Shown in pieces: positions 31,821 through 40,821 of a stretch of DNA of 64,000 bases. Position 1 is the stretch's first letter; each line of letters starts with the position of its first letter. Source of the DNA: CAVRXT01 sp963725655 (GTDB lineage Bacteria; Acidobacteriota; Terriglobia; Acidiferrales; UBA7541); contig CAVRYY010000003.1 of NCBI GenBank assembly GCA_963725655.1, positions 62,001 through 126,000 of the forward strand, read 5' to 3'. Below the pieces are notes generated by a model that was not told the origin of the DNA, did no database searches, and was given only the letters and a program-made list of their open reading frames with translations. Both the position numbers and the translations under genes were made by a program.

Positions 31821-32933
31821 ATGGAATTCAGCGTCAAAAAATTCGATCTGCAGGAAGAACTCGAGCTGACGCAGGGCGTGGTGGAGCGTAAGACCACCAT
31901 TCCCATCCTTTCCAATATTCTCGTGGAAGCTACCGGCGGCCGGCTGACCATTACCGCCACCGACCTGGAGCTCAGCATTCGCACGTCTTGCGATGCCAAA
32001 GTGAAGACCGAAGGCTCAGGCACGATACCGGCGAAGAAACTGCTCGAACTGGTGCGCCTGCTGCCGGATGAAGAAATCAAATTTAAGCTACTCGATAACC
32101 ACTGGATACAGATTACGTGCGGACGCAAAACGTACAAACTGGTGGGAATGTCGAAAGAAAATTTTCCGGCCCTGCCGCCGTTTCCCCATGCATTAGTGAA
32201 GATTCCCGCCAAGCTGGTTTCCGGTTTGGTGGCCAAGACCAGTTTTGCGATTTCGATGGAGGAATCGCGATACACGCTGAATGGAGCGCTGTTGGTGCTA
32301 AAGCCTACAACCATCACGATGGTGGCAACGGACGGGCATCGCCTGGCAATGGTCGAGGCGGATCACAAACTCGAAGGGTTGGGCAGCGAGTTGCGGGTAT
32401 TGGTCCCCAAGAAGGCGATGTCTGAAGTGCAGCGGCTGGCTGCCGATGCGGATGAAGATTCCTTGATTGATTTCGCCCAAGATGAGAGCCACCTATTTTT
32501 CCAGCGCGGCGAGCGGCTGCTCACATCACGAAAGCTTACTGGGCAATTTCCGAATTACGAGGCGGTTCTGCCTAAGGATCCGAACAAAACGGTGGTGCTC
32601 GAGCGCAGCGAGCTGCAGGATGCTCTCCGCCGCGTATCGCAACTCGCCGACCAGCGGTCGCATGCGGTGAAATTCACTTTGGCCGCGGAGGGCCTGGAAA
32701 TTTCATCGTCCAGCCCGGAATACGGCGAAGCGAAAGAAGCCATCGAAAAAGAATATAAAGGCGAGCCGATGTCGATCGGCTTCAACGCGCAATACCTTCT
32801 CGATTTTCTGGCGGCGTGCGGCGATGGTCCGATCGCGTTCGAATTGAAGGACGACCAGTCAGCCGGCCAGTTGCGCCCCACAGGGGACAGCACTTCGCGC
32901 TATCGATATGTGGTAATGCCGATGCGAATTTGA
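31821..32933 (+). CDS. dnaN: DNA polymerase III beta subunit (sliding clamp)
   Basis: 370 residues in three homologous domains of about 120 residues, as in all bacterial clamps. Start MEFSVKKFDLQEELELTQGVVERKTTIPILSNILVEA; C-terminus YRYVVMPMRI is the conserved MPMRL-type end. It tethers polymerase III and other partners to DNA. ATG at 31821 follows GAGGGGACGACATA. It lies downstream of dnaA, in the standard order. Confidence 0.98.
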   Translation: MEFSVKKFDLQEELELTQGVVERKTTIPILSNILVEATGGRLTITATDLELSIRTSCDAKVKTEGSGTIPAKKLLELVRLLPDEEIKFKLLDNHWIQITCGRKTYKLVGMSKENFPALPPFPHALVKIPAKLVSGLVAKTSFAISMEESRYTLNGALLVLKPTTITMVATDGHRLAMVEADHKLEGLGSELRVLVPKKAMSEVQRLAADADEDSLIDFAQDESHLFFQRGERLLTSRKLTGQFPNYEAVLPKDPNKTVVLERSELQDALRRVSQLADQRSHAVKFTLAAEGLEISSSSPEYGEAKEAIEKEYKGEPMSIGFNAQYLLDFLAACGDGPIAFELKDDQSAGQLRPTGDSTSRYRYVVMPMRI

Positions 32934-33427
32934 TTCGGGCACGTCCCGATTCCCCGCCGGTGTAGCGAATTTAGGCCGCCATTTTCACCCTTGAAACATC
33001 GCAAAGTGGCACTGTGTCAGCGACCCCCGACGATTCGGTAAGAATCCTCTAAAATACTGAAAAATATATGGATAACCTTGCCCTCGGGCCCCGAATTTTG
33101 TTGTGAATCCACCCGAATTTGGGTAAAATTTACTTGTTCGTTCCGGTCAGATTTCCTCCTTTACCGGCACTTAGCCCGGGTCGCTTTCGCCTCAGCAAGC
33201 GCCAGAGCCCAGAATCCGTGGGGATGAGGACGGCGCCACCCGGACCAACCCCTTCGGGGGAATGAAATAAAGTCTTCGCCACGTCTTCCCGAAAATTTCG
33301 GAACAAGACGGGATGAAGCAGCAACCCTTCGAGCTCCGTCTTCGGACGGAAGCCACAGGGCAAGGCAAGTGTCGAGCACATCCGCGCGACCCGCCTTCCC
33401 AGCACATGAATCAGGAGATGCTCAAGC
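32934..33427. other. dnaN-gyrB intergenic region
   Basis: 494 bases with no convincing gene. A relatively AT-rich section (33040-33140) contains a DnaA-box-like site (TTATCCATA on the minus strand, 33067-33075). The phrase GGCACTGTGTC near 33008 also occurs near 51650, possibly a small repeat. Confidence 0.45.
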
Positions 33428-35836
33428 ATGTCTGAAAAAGATTCTGGTGCCGCAAAGGCACAGGGGCATAAGTACGACGCGACTTCCATTAAGGTGCTCG
33501 CCGGCCTGGAAGCGGTGCGTAAACGTCCCGCGATGTACATCGGATCCACCGGCGAGATGGGCCTGCACCATCTGGTTTGGGAAGTGGTGGACAACTCGGT
33601 GGACGAGGCGCTGGCCGGCCATTGCGATGAAATCAACGTGACCGTGCACGCGGATAATTCGGTAACCGTGGTCGACAACGGCCGCGGGATTCCGGTGGAT
33701 ATGCACTCGACGGAAAAAAAGCCGGCGGCCGAAGTGGTGATGACAGTGCTGCACGCCGGTGGAAAATTCGATAGCGACACCTACAAGGTGTCTGGCGGGC
33801 TGCATGGCGTGGGCGTGTCGGTGGTGAATGCGCTGTCGGATTGGCTGTCGCTGGAGATCTGGCGGGATGGGCAGGTGTGGGAGCAGTCGTACGAGAAGGG
33901 CGCGCCAACCTCGAAGCTGAAGGCATCCGGAAAAACGCGCAAAACCGGGACCAAAATCACGTTTCATCCCGACCCATCGATTTTCACGGTTTCGGAATTC
34001 AGCTACGACACGCTTGCGCAACGGCTGCGCGAGCTGGCGTTCCTGAACAAGGGCTTGAAAATCACGCTGGAAGACGATCGCAGCGGGAAGAAAACGGAGT
34101 TTCGATTCAGCGGCGGAATCGCCGAATTCGTCAAGCACCTGAACCGCGGGAAAGAGGTGCTGCACGATTCTCCGATTTACATGGAAGGCCGGCGCCAAGA
34201 CGTGGACATGGAAATTGCGATCCAATACAACGATAGCTACGCCGAAAATATTTTTGCGTTCGCGAATACCATCAACACAGTGGACGGGGGCACGCATCTT
34301 TCCGGGTTTCGCTCGGCGCTGACGCGGACCATCAATAACTATGCGAACGCGGTGGGGATGTTGAAGGAACAGAAGGACGAGGTTTCGATTAACGGAGACG
34401 ACGTCCGCGAGGGGCTGGTGGCGGTGGTGAGCGTGAAGTTGCCGCAACCGCAGTTTGAAGGGCAAACCAAGGGCAAGCTGAATAGCGACATCAAGGGAAC
34501 GGTAGAGCAGTTGGTGAACGAGAAACTCGGCGAATACTTCGATAAGCATTCGTCGATCGCGCGGAAGATCATCGGAAAATGCATCGACGCGGCGCGCGCG
34601 CGAGAAGCGGCCCGCAAGGCTCGCGAGTTGACCCGGCGAAAATCGGCGCTCGATTCGAGCGGCTTGCCCGGCAAGCTTTCGGACTGCCAGGAACGGGATC
34701 CGGCGCGGTGCGAGCTGTTTCTGGTGGAGGGAGAATCCGCGGGCGGCTCGGCCAAGGGCGGACGCGACCGAAAGTACCAGGCGATCCTGCCGCTGAAAGG
34801 AAAAATCCTCAACGTCGAGAAGGCTCGCTACGACAAGATGCTGGGCCACGAAGAAATCCGGTGCATCATCACCGCGCTGGGCACGGGTATCGGCAAAGAC
34901 GATTTCGACGCGTCCAAGCTGCGCTATCACAAAGTGATTCTGATGACCGACGCCGACGTGGACGGAAGCCACATCCGCACGCTGCTGCTGACGTTTTTCT
35001 TCCGGCACATGCGCGAGTTGATCGAGAAAGAACATATCTATATCGCGCAGCCCCCGCTGTACCGGGTGAAGCGCGGAAAGATGGACCGCTACATCCGCGA
35101 CGAGCGTGAGTTCGCCCGCGAACTAATGAAGCGCGCCACCGAAGAGCACGAAGTGAAAGGCAAGGACGGCAAGGTGATTTCTGCCGGAGACCTGACCACA
35201 TTCCTGCTGAACGTGCAGGAATACGACCAGGTGGCGGCCAAGCTGGGGCGCCGGTTGCACGAGCGGAAGATTGTGGACTTGCTGGCGGAAAGCGAGATCG
35301 ATAAAAAAGTCGATTTCGAAGACAAGAAGAAGCTCTCGGCGCTAAGCAAGGCGATGGAGAAAGCGAAGCTGGAGCTGGAAGACACAATCGTATTCGACGA
35401 AGAACACAGCATGTACGAGCTGGTGTTTACCAACGGCGGGGAGAGGCGGGTGAATTGGGCGCTGGTTGCATCGGCCGAATACAAGCGCTTGCGCACCCTG
35501 GGAGCCTCGATCGAATCGCTGAACCGTCCGCCTTTTTCGATCGTTCATAAGGGCGCGAAAGTAGTGAAGGAAGACGCCAGCGCGCTGCTGTCTTACGTGC
35601 TGGAAGACGCCAAGAGCGAATTCAATATCACCCGGTTCAAGGGCCTGGGGGAAATGAACCCCGAGCAATTGTGGGAAACCACGATGAATGCGGAGACCCG
35701 GACGCTGTTGAAAGTGAAGCTGGAGGATGCGGTCGCCGCGGAAGAGATTTTTTCGACGTTGATGGGTGAAAACGTGGAGATGCGCCGCAATTTCATCAAA
35801 GAAAACGCGCTGGAAGTAGTGAACCTGGATATCTAG
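33428..35836 (+). CDS. gyrB: DNA gyrase subunit B
   Basis: 802 residues. GHKL ATPase with N-box VDNSVDEALAG and GRGIPVD; transducer; TOPRIM with EGESAGGSAK and the metal DADVDGSHIRTLLLTFF; and the C-terminal zone FNITRFKGLGEMNPEQLWETTM. It includes the roughly 170-residue insert in TOPRIM typical of Gram-negative GyrB (from about residue 560). It introduces negative supercoils with GyrA. ATG at 33428 has AGGAG about 10 nt upstream. Confidence 0.98.
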   Translation: MSEKDSGAAKAQGHKYDATSIKVLAGLEAVRKRPAMYIGSTGEMGLHHLVWEVVDNSVDEALAGHCDEINVTVHADNSVTVVDNGRGIPVDMHSTEKKPAAEVVMTVLHAGGKFDSDTYKVSGGLHGVGVSVVNALSDWLSLEIWRDGQVWEQSYEKGAPTSKLKASGKTRKTGTKITFHPDPSIFTVSEFSYDTLAQRLRELAFLNKGLKITLEDDRSGKKTEFRFSGGIAEFVKHLNRGKEVLHDSPIYMEGRRQDVDMEIAIQYNDSYAENIFAFANTINTVDGGTHLSGFRSALTRTINNYANAVGMLKEQKDEVSINGDDVREGLVAVVSVKLPQPQFEGQTKGKLNSDIKGTVEQLVNEKLGEYFDKHSSIARKIIGKCIDAARAREAARKARELTRRKSALDSSGLPGKLSDCQERDPARCELFLVEGESAGGSAKGGRDRKYQAILPLKGKILNVEKARYDKMLGHEEIRCIITALGTGIGKDDFDASKLRYHKVILMTDADVDGSHIRTLLLTFFFRHMRELIEKEHIYIAQPPLYRVKRGKMDRYIRDEREFARELMKRATEEHEVKGKDGKVISAGDLTTFLLNVQEYDQVAAKLGRRLHERKIVDLLAESEIDKKVDFEDKKKLSALSKAMEKAKLELEDTIVFDEEHSMYELVFTNGGERRVNWALVASAEYKRLRTLGASIESLNRPPFSIVHKGAKVVKEDASALLSYVLEDAKSEFNITRFKGLGEMNPEQLWETTMNAETRTLLKVKLEDAVAAEEIFSTLMGENVEMRRNFIKENALEVVNLDI

Positions 35837-35842
35837 CGAGCG

Positions 35843-36104
35843 GTGGACAAACTTGTTTTTCCAGCTGACGTGGAAAATTCTGCCAGGCCTGAAGGGTTTG
35901 AGCTGTTCGGATTTTGCAGCTTCGCCGACGGAGAGTCCGAACAACGAGCAGGGCGTGGCGTTTGAATGTAAGGACGAGGCCGAATGCGCCGCGCTTTTGC
36001 AGCAGTGGGAAGCGCGCTTTGCACCGGAGCGTTTTACCAATAGCGCCTCGGCCTTTGAGACGGTGAAATCGTACGTGCTGGAGCGGACGGGAAGACCCAC
36101 GTAA
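35843..36104 (+). pseudogene. small gene between gyrB and gyrA, probably frameshifted
   Basis: Two overlapping frames both look protein-like in part. From GTG 35843, VDKLVFPADVENSARPEG, then FELFGFCSFADGESE, is good sequence until a stop near 35963. In another frame, from about 35930, NNEQGVAFECKDEAECAALL and LQQWEARFAPERF run to TAA at 36104. Joined by a one-base shift near 35935 they give one soluble protein of about 85 residues. The second frame taken alone from TTG 35853 has an unlikely N-terminus. A real frameshift, an error or chance cannot be separated here. The family is unknown. Confidence 0.35.
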
Positions 36105-36344
36105 GGCAAGTGGCACACGCGTGGGATGCCGGGGCGTTGTGGCAGCCGGGTTTATACGCCCACCCTTCTCAGAACCGGGGAAGAGTGAGGCGCCCGGAAA
36201 AGATAAGAGCGTAGAACCGCAAAGCCAAAATTCAAGACGTCCTCACGTTCCGGATTCAGGGAAGCATGGGACGAGGCTAGCGATCAGGTTCGGCGGGGCA
36301 AAGAACTGTAACGCACGCGATTGACAGATCGCGCGAGGGAGCGA
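36105..36344. other. gyrA upstream region occupied by a dispersed repeat
   Basis: Mostly copy C of the GTCGAACCGTA element (36156-36300). The gyrA ribosome site GAGGGAG lies at its end. No other feature seen. Confidence 0.5.
36156..36300. repeat. dispersed GTCGAACCGTA element, copy C
   Basis: Head ACGCCCACCCTTCTC, GAAGAGTGAGGCGCCCGG, AAAAGATAAGAGCGTAGA, followed by a more degenerate tail than copies A and B. Same orientation as copies A and B. Confidence 0.7.
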
Positions 36345-38900
36345 ATGGCTGACGAAATCAACAAGAGCGAGATAATTTCACGCGATATCGAAGCCGAGAT
36401 GAAGAAGTCGTATCTCGACTACGCCATGAGCGTGATCATCGGGCGCGCTCTTCCGGATGTGCGCGACGGTTTGAAGCCGGTGCATCGGCGCATTTTGTAT
36501 GGAATGTACGAGCTGGGTCTGGCGTCGAACAAGTCCTACCGCAAGTGCGCCAAGATCGTCGGCGAAGTGCTCGGCAAATTTCACCCGCACGGCGATACGC
36601 CGGTGTACGACGCGTTGGTGCGCATGGCGCAGACGTTCAACATGCGCTATCCGCTGGTGGACGGCCAGGGAAACTACGGATCGGTGGACGGCGATCCGCC
36701 GGCGGCGATGCGGTATACCGAAGCCCGCCTTTCGAAAATCGCTGAGGAAATGCTCGCGGACATCGAAAAGGAAACCGTCGATTTCGTACCCAATTTTGAC
36801 GAGAGCACCCAAGAGCCCAGCGTATTACCGACGCGCACGCCCAACCTGCTGATTAATGGCTCCACCGGCATCGCGGTAGGCATGGCCACCAATATTCCGC
36901 CGCATAACCTACGCGAAACGGTGGAAGCGGCGATTCTGCTGATCGGGGATCCGGAAGCCAGCCTGAAGCAAGTAATGAAGATCGTTCCCGGGCCGGATTT
37001 TCCCACTGGCGGGTACATCTACGGGCGGGAGGGCATCGAGCAAGCCTACAAGACCGGGCGCGGGACGTTCCAGGTACGCGCCAAGGCCTCCATCGAGCAG
37101 CGCGGCAAGGATCGGCAAGACATTGTGGTGACCGAGCTGCCGTATCAGGTGAACAAGTCGCGCTTGATCGAGCACATCGCCGAATTAATTCAGACCAAAA
37201 AAATAGAAGGGATCTCGGATATTCGCGATGAAAGCGATCGCGACGGCATGCGCATCGTTATCGAAACCAAGCGCGATGAAGAGCCCACGATCATCCTGAA
37301 CCACCTCTTCAAGCACACCCAGATGCAGGAATCCTTTGGCATGATCCTGCTTTCCATCGTGGGCGGTCAGCCGCGCGAGCTGGGCCTGCTGCAGATGTTG
37401 CATCTCTTCATCCAGCACCGCGTGGACGTAGTGCGCCGGCGCACCGAGTTCGATTTGCGCAAAGCGCAAGAACGCGAGCACATCCTGCTCGGTTTCAAGA
37501 AAGCGCTCGAACACCTCGACGACATCATCAAGCTCATTCGGCGGTCCAAGTCGCCCAAGGAAGCCAAAGACGGCTTGATGGAGACGTGGAAGTTCAGCGA
37601 CCGCCAGGCCCAGGCGATTCTGGATTTGCAACTGCACCGCCTGACGCAACTCGAGCGCGAGAAGATTCTTGAGGAATTGAAGGAACTGCAGAAGAAAATC
37701 GCCGAGCTGAAGGAAATTCTGGCCAGCGAAAAGAAACTGCGCGCGGTGATCACCGCGGAACTACAGGAAATTCTGAAGGATTACGGCGACGAACGGCGAA
37801 CGCAGATCGTCGACCGCGTGGACGAGATCAAGATCGAAGACTTGATCAAAGACGAGGAAATGGCGATTACCGTGAGCCACGCGGGTTACATCAAGCGGAC
37901 TCCGGTGGACATTTACCGCCATCAGTCGCGCGGCGGCAAGGGACGCATCGGGGCGAAGACGCGAGAAGAAGACTTCGTCGAGCATCTTTTCGTGGCCTCC
38001 GCGCATAGCTACATTCTGCTGTTCAGCTCGAAGGGCCGCGTGTATTGGCTTAAGGTATATGAGATCCCCGAAGCGGCGGCGGCCACCCGCGGGAAAGCGA
38101 TCAGCAACCTGGTGCGGTTCCAGGAAGGAGAAACCCTGCGAGCGGTGGTTCCGGCGCGCAATCTCGAAGAGGAAGGCCGGTTCGTGTTCCTGGCCACCCG
38201 CAACGGAACGGTGAAGAAGACCGGGCTGGCTGAATTTTCCAATCCGCGCCCCTCCGGGATCATCGCGATCAACCTCGATGGCGAAGACGAACTGATTGGC
38301 GCGAAGGTAACCGACGGCAAGCAGATGATGTTTCTGGCCAGCCACGACGGCCAGGCCATCCTGTTCCGCGAAACGGAAGTGCGGCCGATGGGGCGGCAAG
38401 CCGGCGGGGTGAATGGAATGGATCTGGCGAAGGGCGATTTCGTGGTGAGCATGGACGCCGCGCAAGTGGATTTCGGGATCATCGAGAACCAATTCAAGAC
38501 CACGTCGCAGAACCTGGACGAACTGGAAAGCGACCAAATCCGCGATTCGCTCACTTCGCTGATGCTTACCGTGTCGGAAAAGGGCTATGGCAAACGCACG
38601 CCGCTCGCGGAATATCGCGTCACGTCCCGCGGGGGGAAAGGCGTGATCAATCTGAAGTCAACCGACCGAAACGGATCGGTGGTCGCGGCTTTGCAAGTTG
38701 GCGAAGAATCCGACGTGATGATCATCACCGGGCAAGGCAAGGTCATCCGCGTCCACTCCGGCGAAATTCGTGAAGCCGGGCGGTCGACGCAAGGGGTGCG
38801 CCTATTGCGCCTTGACGAAGGTGACCGCATCGCCGCGGCCGCAGCCATTCTCGAAGAAGAAGCCGCTGTGGGTCCGGCCGGCGAACCCGAGAAGAAGTAG
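36345..38900 (+). CDS. gyrA: DNA gyrase subunit A
   Basis: 851 residues. N-terminus EAEMKKSYLDYAMSVIIGRALPDVRDGLKPVHRR, the resistance-determining region HGDTPVYDALVRMAQ (Thr at the E. coli Ser83 position), catalytic Tyr in AMRYTEARL, a long coiled coil, and a C-terminal pinwheel with the GyrA box QSRGGKG. That makes it gyrase rather than topoisomerase IV. ATG at 36345 has GAGGGAG just upstream; an in-frame TTG at 36321 is less likely. It is followed by an intrinsic terminator. Confidence 0.98.
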   Translation: MADEINKSEIISRDIEAEMKKSYLDYAMSVIIGRALPDVRDGLKPVHRRILYGMYELGLASNKSYRKCAKIVGEVLGKFHPHGDTPVYDALVRMAQTFNMRYPLVDGQGNYGSVDGDPPAAMRYTEARLSKIAEEMLADIEKETVDFVPNFDESTQEPSVLPTRTPNLLINGSTGIAVGMATNIPPHNLRETVEAAILLIGDPEASLKQVMKIVPGPDFPTGGYIYGREGIEQAYKTGRGTFQVRAKASIEQRGKDRQDIVVTELPYQVNKSRLIEHIAELIQTKKIEGISDIRDESDRDGMRIVIETKRDEEPTIILNHLFKHTQMQESFGMILLSIVGGQPRELGLLQMLHLFIQHRVDVVRRRTEFDLRKAQEREHILLGFKKALEHLDDIIKLIRRSKSPKEAKDGLMETWKFSDRQAQAILDLQLHRLTQLEREKILEELKELQKKIAELKEILASEKKLRAVITAELQEILKDYGDERRTQIVDRVDEIKIEDLIKDEEMAITVSHAGYIKRTPVDIYRHQSRGGKGRIGAKTREEDFVEHLFVASAHSYILLFSSKGRVYWLKVYEIPEAAAATRGKAISNLVRFQEGETLRAVVPARNLEEEGRFVFLATRNGTVKKTGLAEFSNPRPSGIIAINLDGEDELIGAKVTDGKQMMFLASHDGQAILFRETEVRPMGRQAGGVNGMDLAKGDFVVSMDAAQVDFGIIENQFKTTSQNLDELESDQIRDSLTSLMLTVSEKGYGKRTPLAEYRVTSRGGKGVINLKSTDRNGSVVAALQVGEESDVMIITGQGKVIRVHSGEIREAGRSTQGVRLLRLDEGDRIAAAAAILEEEAAVGPAGEPEKK

Positions 38901-38916
38901 CGGTCGTTGAAAATTG

Positions 38917-38956
38917 AAAAGGGCTTCGCCAAATGCGGGTGGCGAAGCCCCTTTTT
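38917..38956 (+). terminator. rho-independent terminator after gyrA
   Basis: AAAAGGGCTTCGCC, loop AAATGCGGGT, GGCGAAGCCCCTTTTT. The ten-base GC-rich stem with flanking A and T runs could work in both directions, though yfiH ends about 120 bases further on. Confidence 0.9.
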
Positions 38957-39046
38957 CAGTTCGAGCTGGTCGCGAAAACGCTGCACCGCTCCACCCGCGG
39001 CCAACAGAAAAATCTTTTTCCCCTGGGCCACCGCGCGTACTTCTTG

Positions 39047-39065
39047 CACAGCCAGATTGGCTGTG
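39047..39065. repeat. CACAGCC hairpin repeat, copy 2
   Basis: CACAGCCAGATTGGCTGTG, one base different from the copy at 1424-1442. It lies just past the yfiH stop codon, between convergent gyrA and yfiH. Confidence 0.6.
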
Positions 39066-39079
39066 CCACAAATTCGCTG

Positions 39080-40042
39080 CTAAGTCTCGACGATTCCGAT
39101 CGCGGCCATCATCCTGCCTGTTTCGCGCTCGCGCCGGTAGCTGAAGAAGAGATCGGTGCGCGTCGCGGTGCATAGATCGCTTGCAAAGATATTTTGCGGC
39201 GCCAATCCTGCTTCGAGCAAGATCGTGCGGTTGGCGGCGTGCAGGTCGAGCATAGCGCGCGGCGGTGGCGGGACGTGGCCGGGCGGCATCATCGTCAGCC
39301 ATGCCAGTGGATTGCGGTCCTCGCCGGAGACCATCGCTTCGTACGGACCCTCAAACCATTCCTGCGCTGCAGCGAATTGGCTGTCGAACTCCTTCACCAC
39401 TTCCGGGCCCACCTCGAAACAGCATCGCGCGATCCCGGGACCGAGCGCCGCCACAAGATCTTTTGGGTGCGAGCCATACAACATCTGCATTTGTCCGGCG
39501 GTCTTGCCCGCGATGCGACGCAGCGTCCCTTTCCAGCCTGCGTGAACGGCGGCCACCACTCGCCGCTTGGGATCGACAATCAGTATCGGAACGCAATCCG
39601 CGGTCTGCACGCTAAGCAGCAATCCCGGGGTTTGGGTGATCACGGCGTCGCCCTGCAGCGGCGTCTCGGGCGCGCGGTCGATGTTGTGGATCACGTCGGA
39701 ATGAATCTGCCGCAGCGCGATCAGCGACATTGTCGGGGCGTCCAGGGCGGCCCGCAGGGTTGCACGGTTCGCGTCCACACGCGCGCGCGTATCCCAATCG
39801 GTGTAGCCCAGGTTGAATACCTTCTCGGGCTTGCGCTTGCCGCTGACCGTCTTCACCAGTTCGCTCACGCCGCCCGGCCGGGTGGAAAACCCGTGCCGCA
39901 GCCAATCGTATCGAAGCAACGGGCAGGCCTCGAGGATTTGAATTCCGTTGGTCTCGCGAAGGTTCCATTCAGAGGCGGGATTCTTTGAACTCTTCGCGTT
40001 CTTCGAGGGCCGAGGTTTGGTTGGTGATTTCGATTTGGTCAT
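39080..40042 (-). CDS. yfiH: YfiH/LACC1-family purine nucleoside phosphorylase-like protein
   Basis: 320 residues. Core motifs: HGFSTRPGGVS, QTADCVPILIVD, AAVHAGWKGTLRRIAG, ALGPGIARCCFEVGPEV, with the Cys/His metal-site residues present. Family members (formerly multicopper polyphenol oxidase, DUF152) act as purine nucleoside phosphorylase/adenosine deaminase and have been linked to peptidoglycan editing. A Lys/Pro/Ser-rich N-terminal tail of about 30 residues precedes the domain. ATG at 40042 is used; ATG at 40063 is possible. Divergent from acpS. Confidence 0.9.
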   Translation of the reverse strand: MTKSKSPTKPRPSKNAKSSKNPASEWNLRETNGIQILEACPLLRYDWLRHGFSTRPGGVSELVKTVSGKRKPEKVFNLGYTDWDTRARVDANRATLRAALDAPTMSLIALRQIHSDVIHNIDRAPETPLQGDAVITQTPGLLLSVQTADCVPILIVDPKRRVVAAVHAGWKGTLRRIAGKTAGQMQMLYGSHPKDLVAALGPGIARCCFEVGPEVVKEFDSQFAAAQEWFEGPYEAMVSGEDRNPLAWLTMMPPGHVPPPPRAMLDLHAANRTILLEAGLAPQNIFASDLCTATRTDLFFSYRRERETGRMMAAIGIVET

Positions 40043-40187
40043 GGGTTGGCCCGGGGAATTCATCGCACATCGCACATCGCGCGGACGCGGGCCAGCATTC
40101 ATTATAGGATATGCGTGGACGCGTGGCGCAAATCGCCGCGTTCCGAAGTGATGTTGGGTGACGCCGCGCGCACCGGAGGCAGTCGAG

Positions 40188-40565
40188 ATGATCGTCGGAA
40201 TGGGCATCGACATTGCCGAAATCGACCGCATCGAAGCGGCCATCATCCGGCATGGTGTGCCGTTCCTGGAGCGGCTGTACACCCCTGCGGAGATTGCCTA
40301 CTGCGAGCGCCACAAACACAAGTACGAGCGCTACGCCGCTCGTTTCGCGGTGAAGGAAGCGGTGATGAAAGCCCTGGGCACCGGCTGGAGCCGCGGGGTA
40401 CGCTGGCGCGACATCGAAGTGATCAATCAGCCCAGCGGTAAGCCCACGTTGCGCCTGGCAGGCGTTGCCGGTGAGCTTGCTGAACGGCTGGGCGTGAAGC
40501 ACATGTCGATTTCCATCACCCACAGCGGCAACTTGGCGTTGTCGCAAGTAATTTTCGAGGGCTAG
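40188..40565 (+). CDS. acpS: holo-[acyl-carrier-protein] synthase
   Basis: 125 residues, trimeric AcpS type. VGMGIDIAEIDRIEAAI carries the Mg-binding Asp; RFAVKEAVMKALGTG the second site; the C-terminus MSISITHSGNLALSQVIFE is conserved. It transfers 4'-phosphopantetheine from CoA to apo-ACP. ATG at 40188 has GGAGG about 9 nt upstream. No pdxJ neighbour, unlike E. coli. Confidence 0.96.
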   Translation: MIVGMGIDIAEIDRIEAAIIRHGVPFLERLYTPAEIAYCERHKHKYERYAARFAVKEAVMKALGTGWSRGVRWRDIEVINQPSGKPTLRLAGVAGELAERLGVKHMSISITHSGNLALSQVIFEG

Positions 40566-40668
40566 GGCCAGCTGCGCGGTCGAATACGTCCCCCAGTCGC
40601 CATGTCCCAAAAGGAACAGAACTCGCGCAACCGCGATGATAGAAATGAGGTGCTCCACGGGGGCGCAC

Positions 40669-40821
40669 ATGTCCAGCGAACAAAAGCAGGGATGGGAACT
40701 GTTGTGTGAAAAGGCTTCGCAAGAAAAGGACTCCAGCAAGCTGATCGTGCTGATCCGAGAATTGAACCGCGCGCTCGCCGAGAAATGCGCTCCGCAACCC
40801 AGAATTAGACCCGCCGACTAG
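40669..40821 (+). CDS. short hypothetical protein, 50 aa
   Basis: SSEQKQGWELLCEKASQEKD, then SSKLIVLIRELNRALAEK and a basic tail. One amphipathic helix with a pattern common in tiny conserved proteins, but I cannot name a family. ATG at 40669 follows a weak GGGGGCG site; an ATG at 40636 would add 11 residues. The stop codon shares four bases with the stop of the convergent mtaB gene. Confidence 0.6.
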   Translation: MSSEQKQGWELLCEKASQEKDSSKLIVLIRELNRALAEKCAPQPRIRPAD

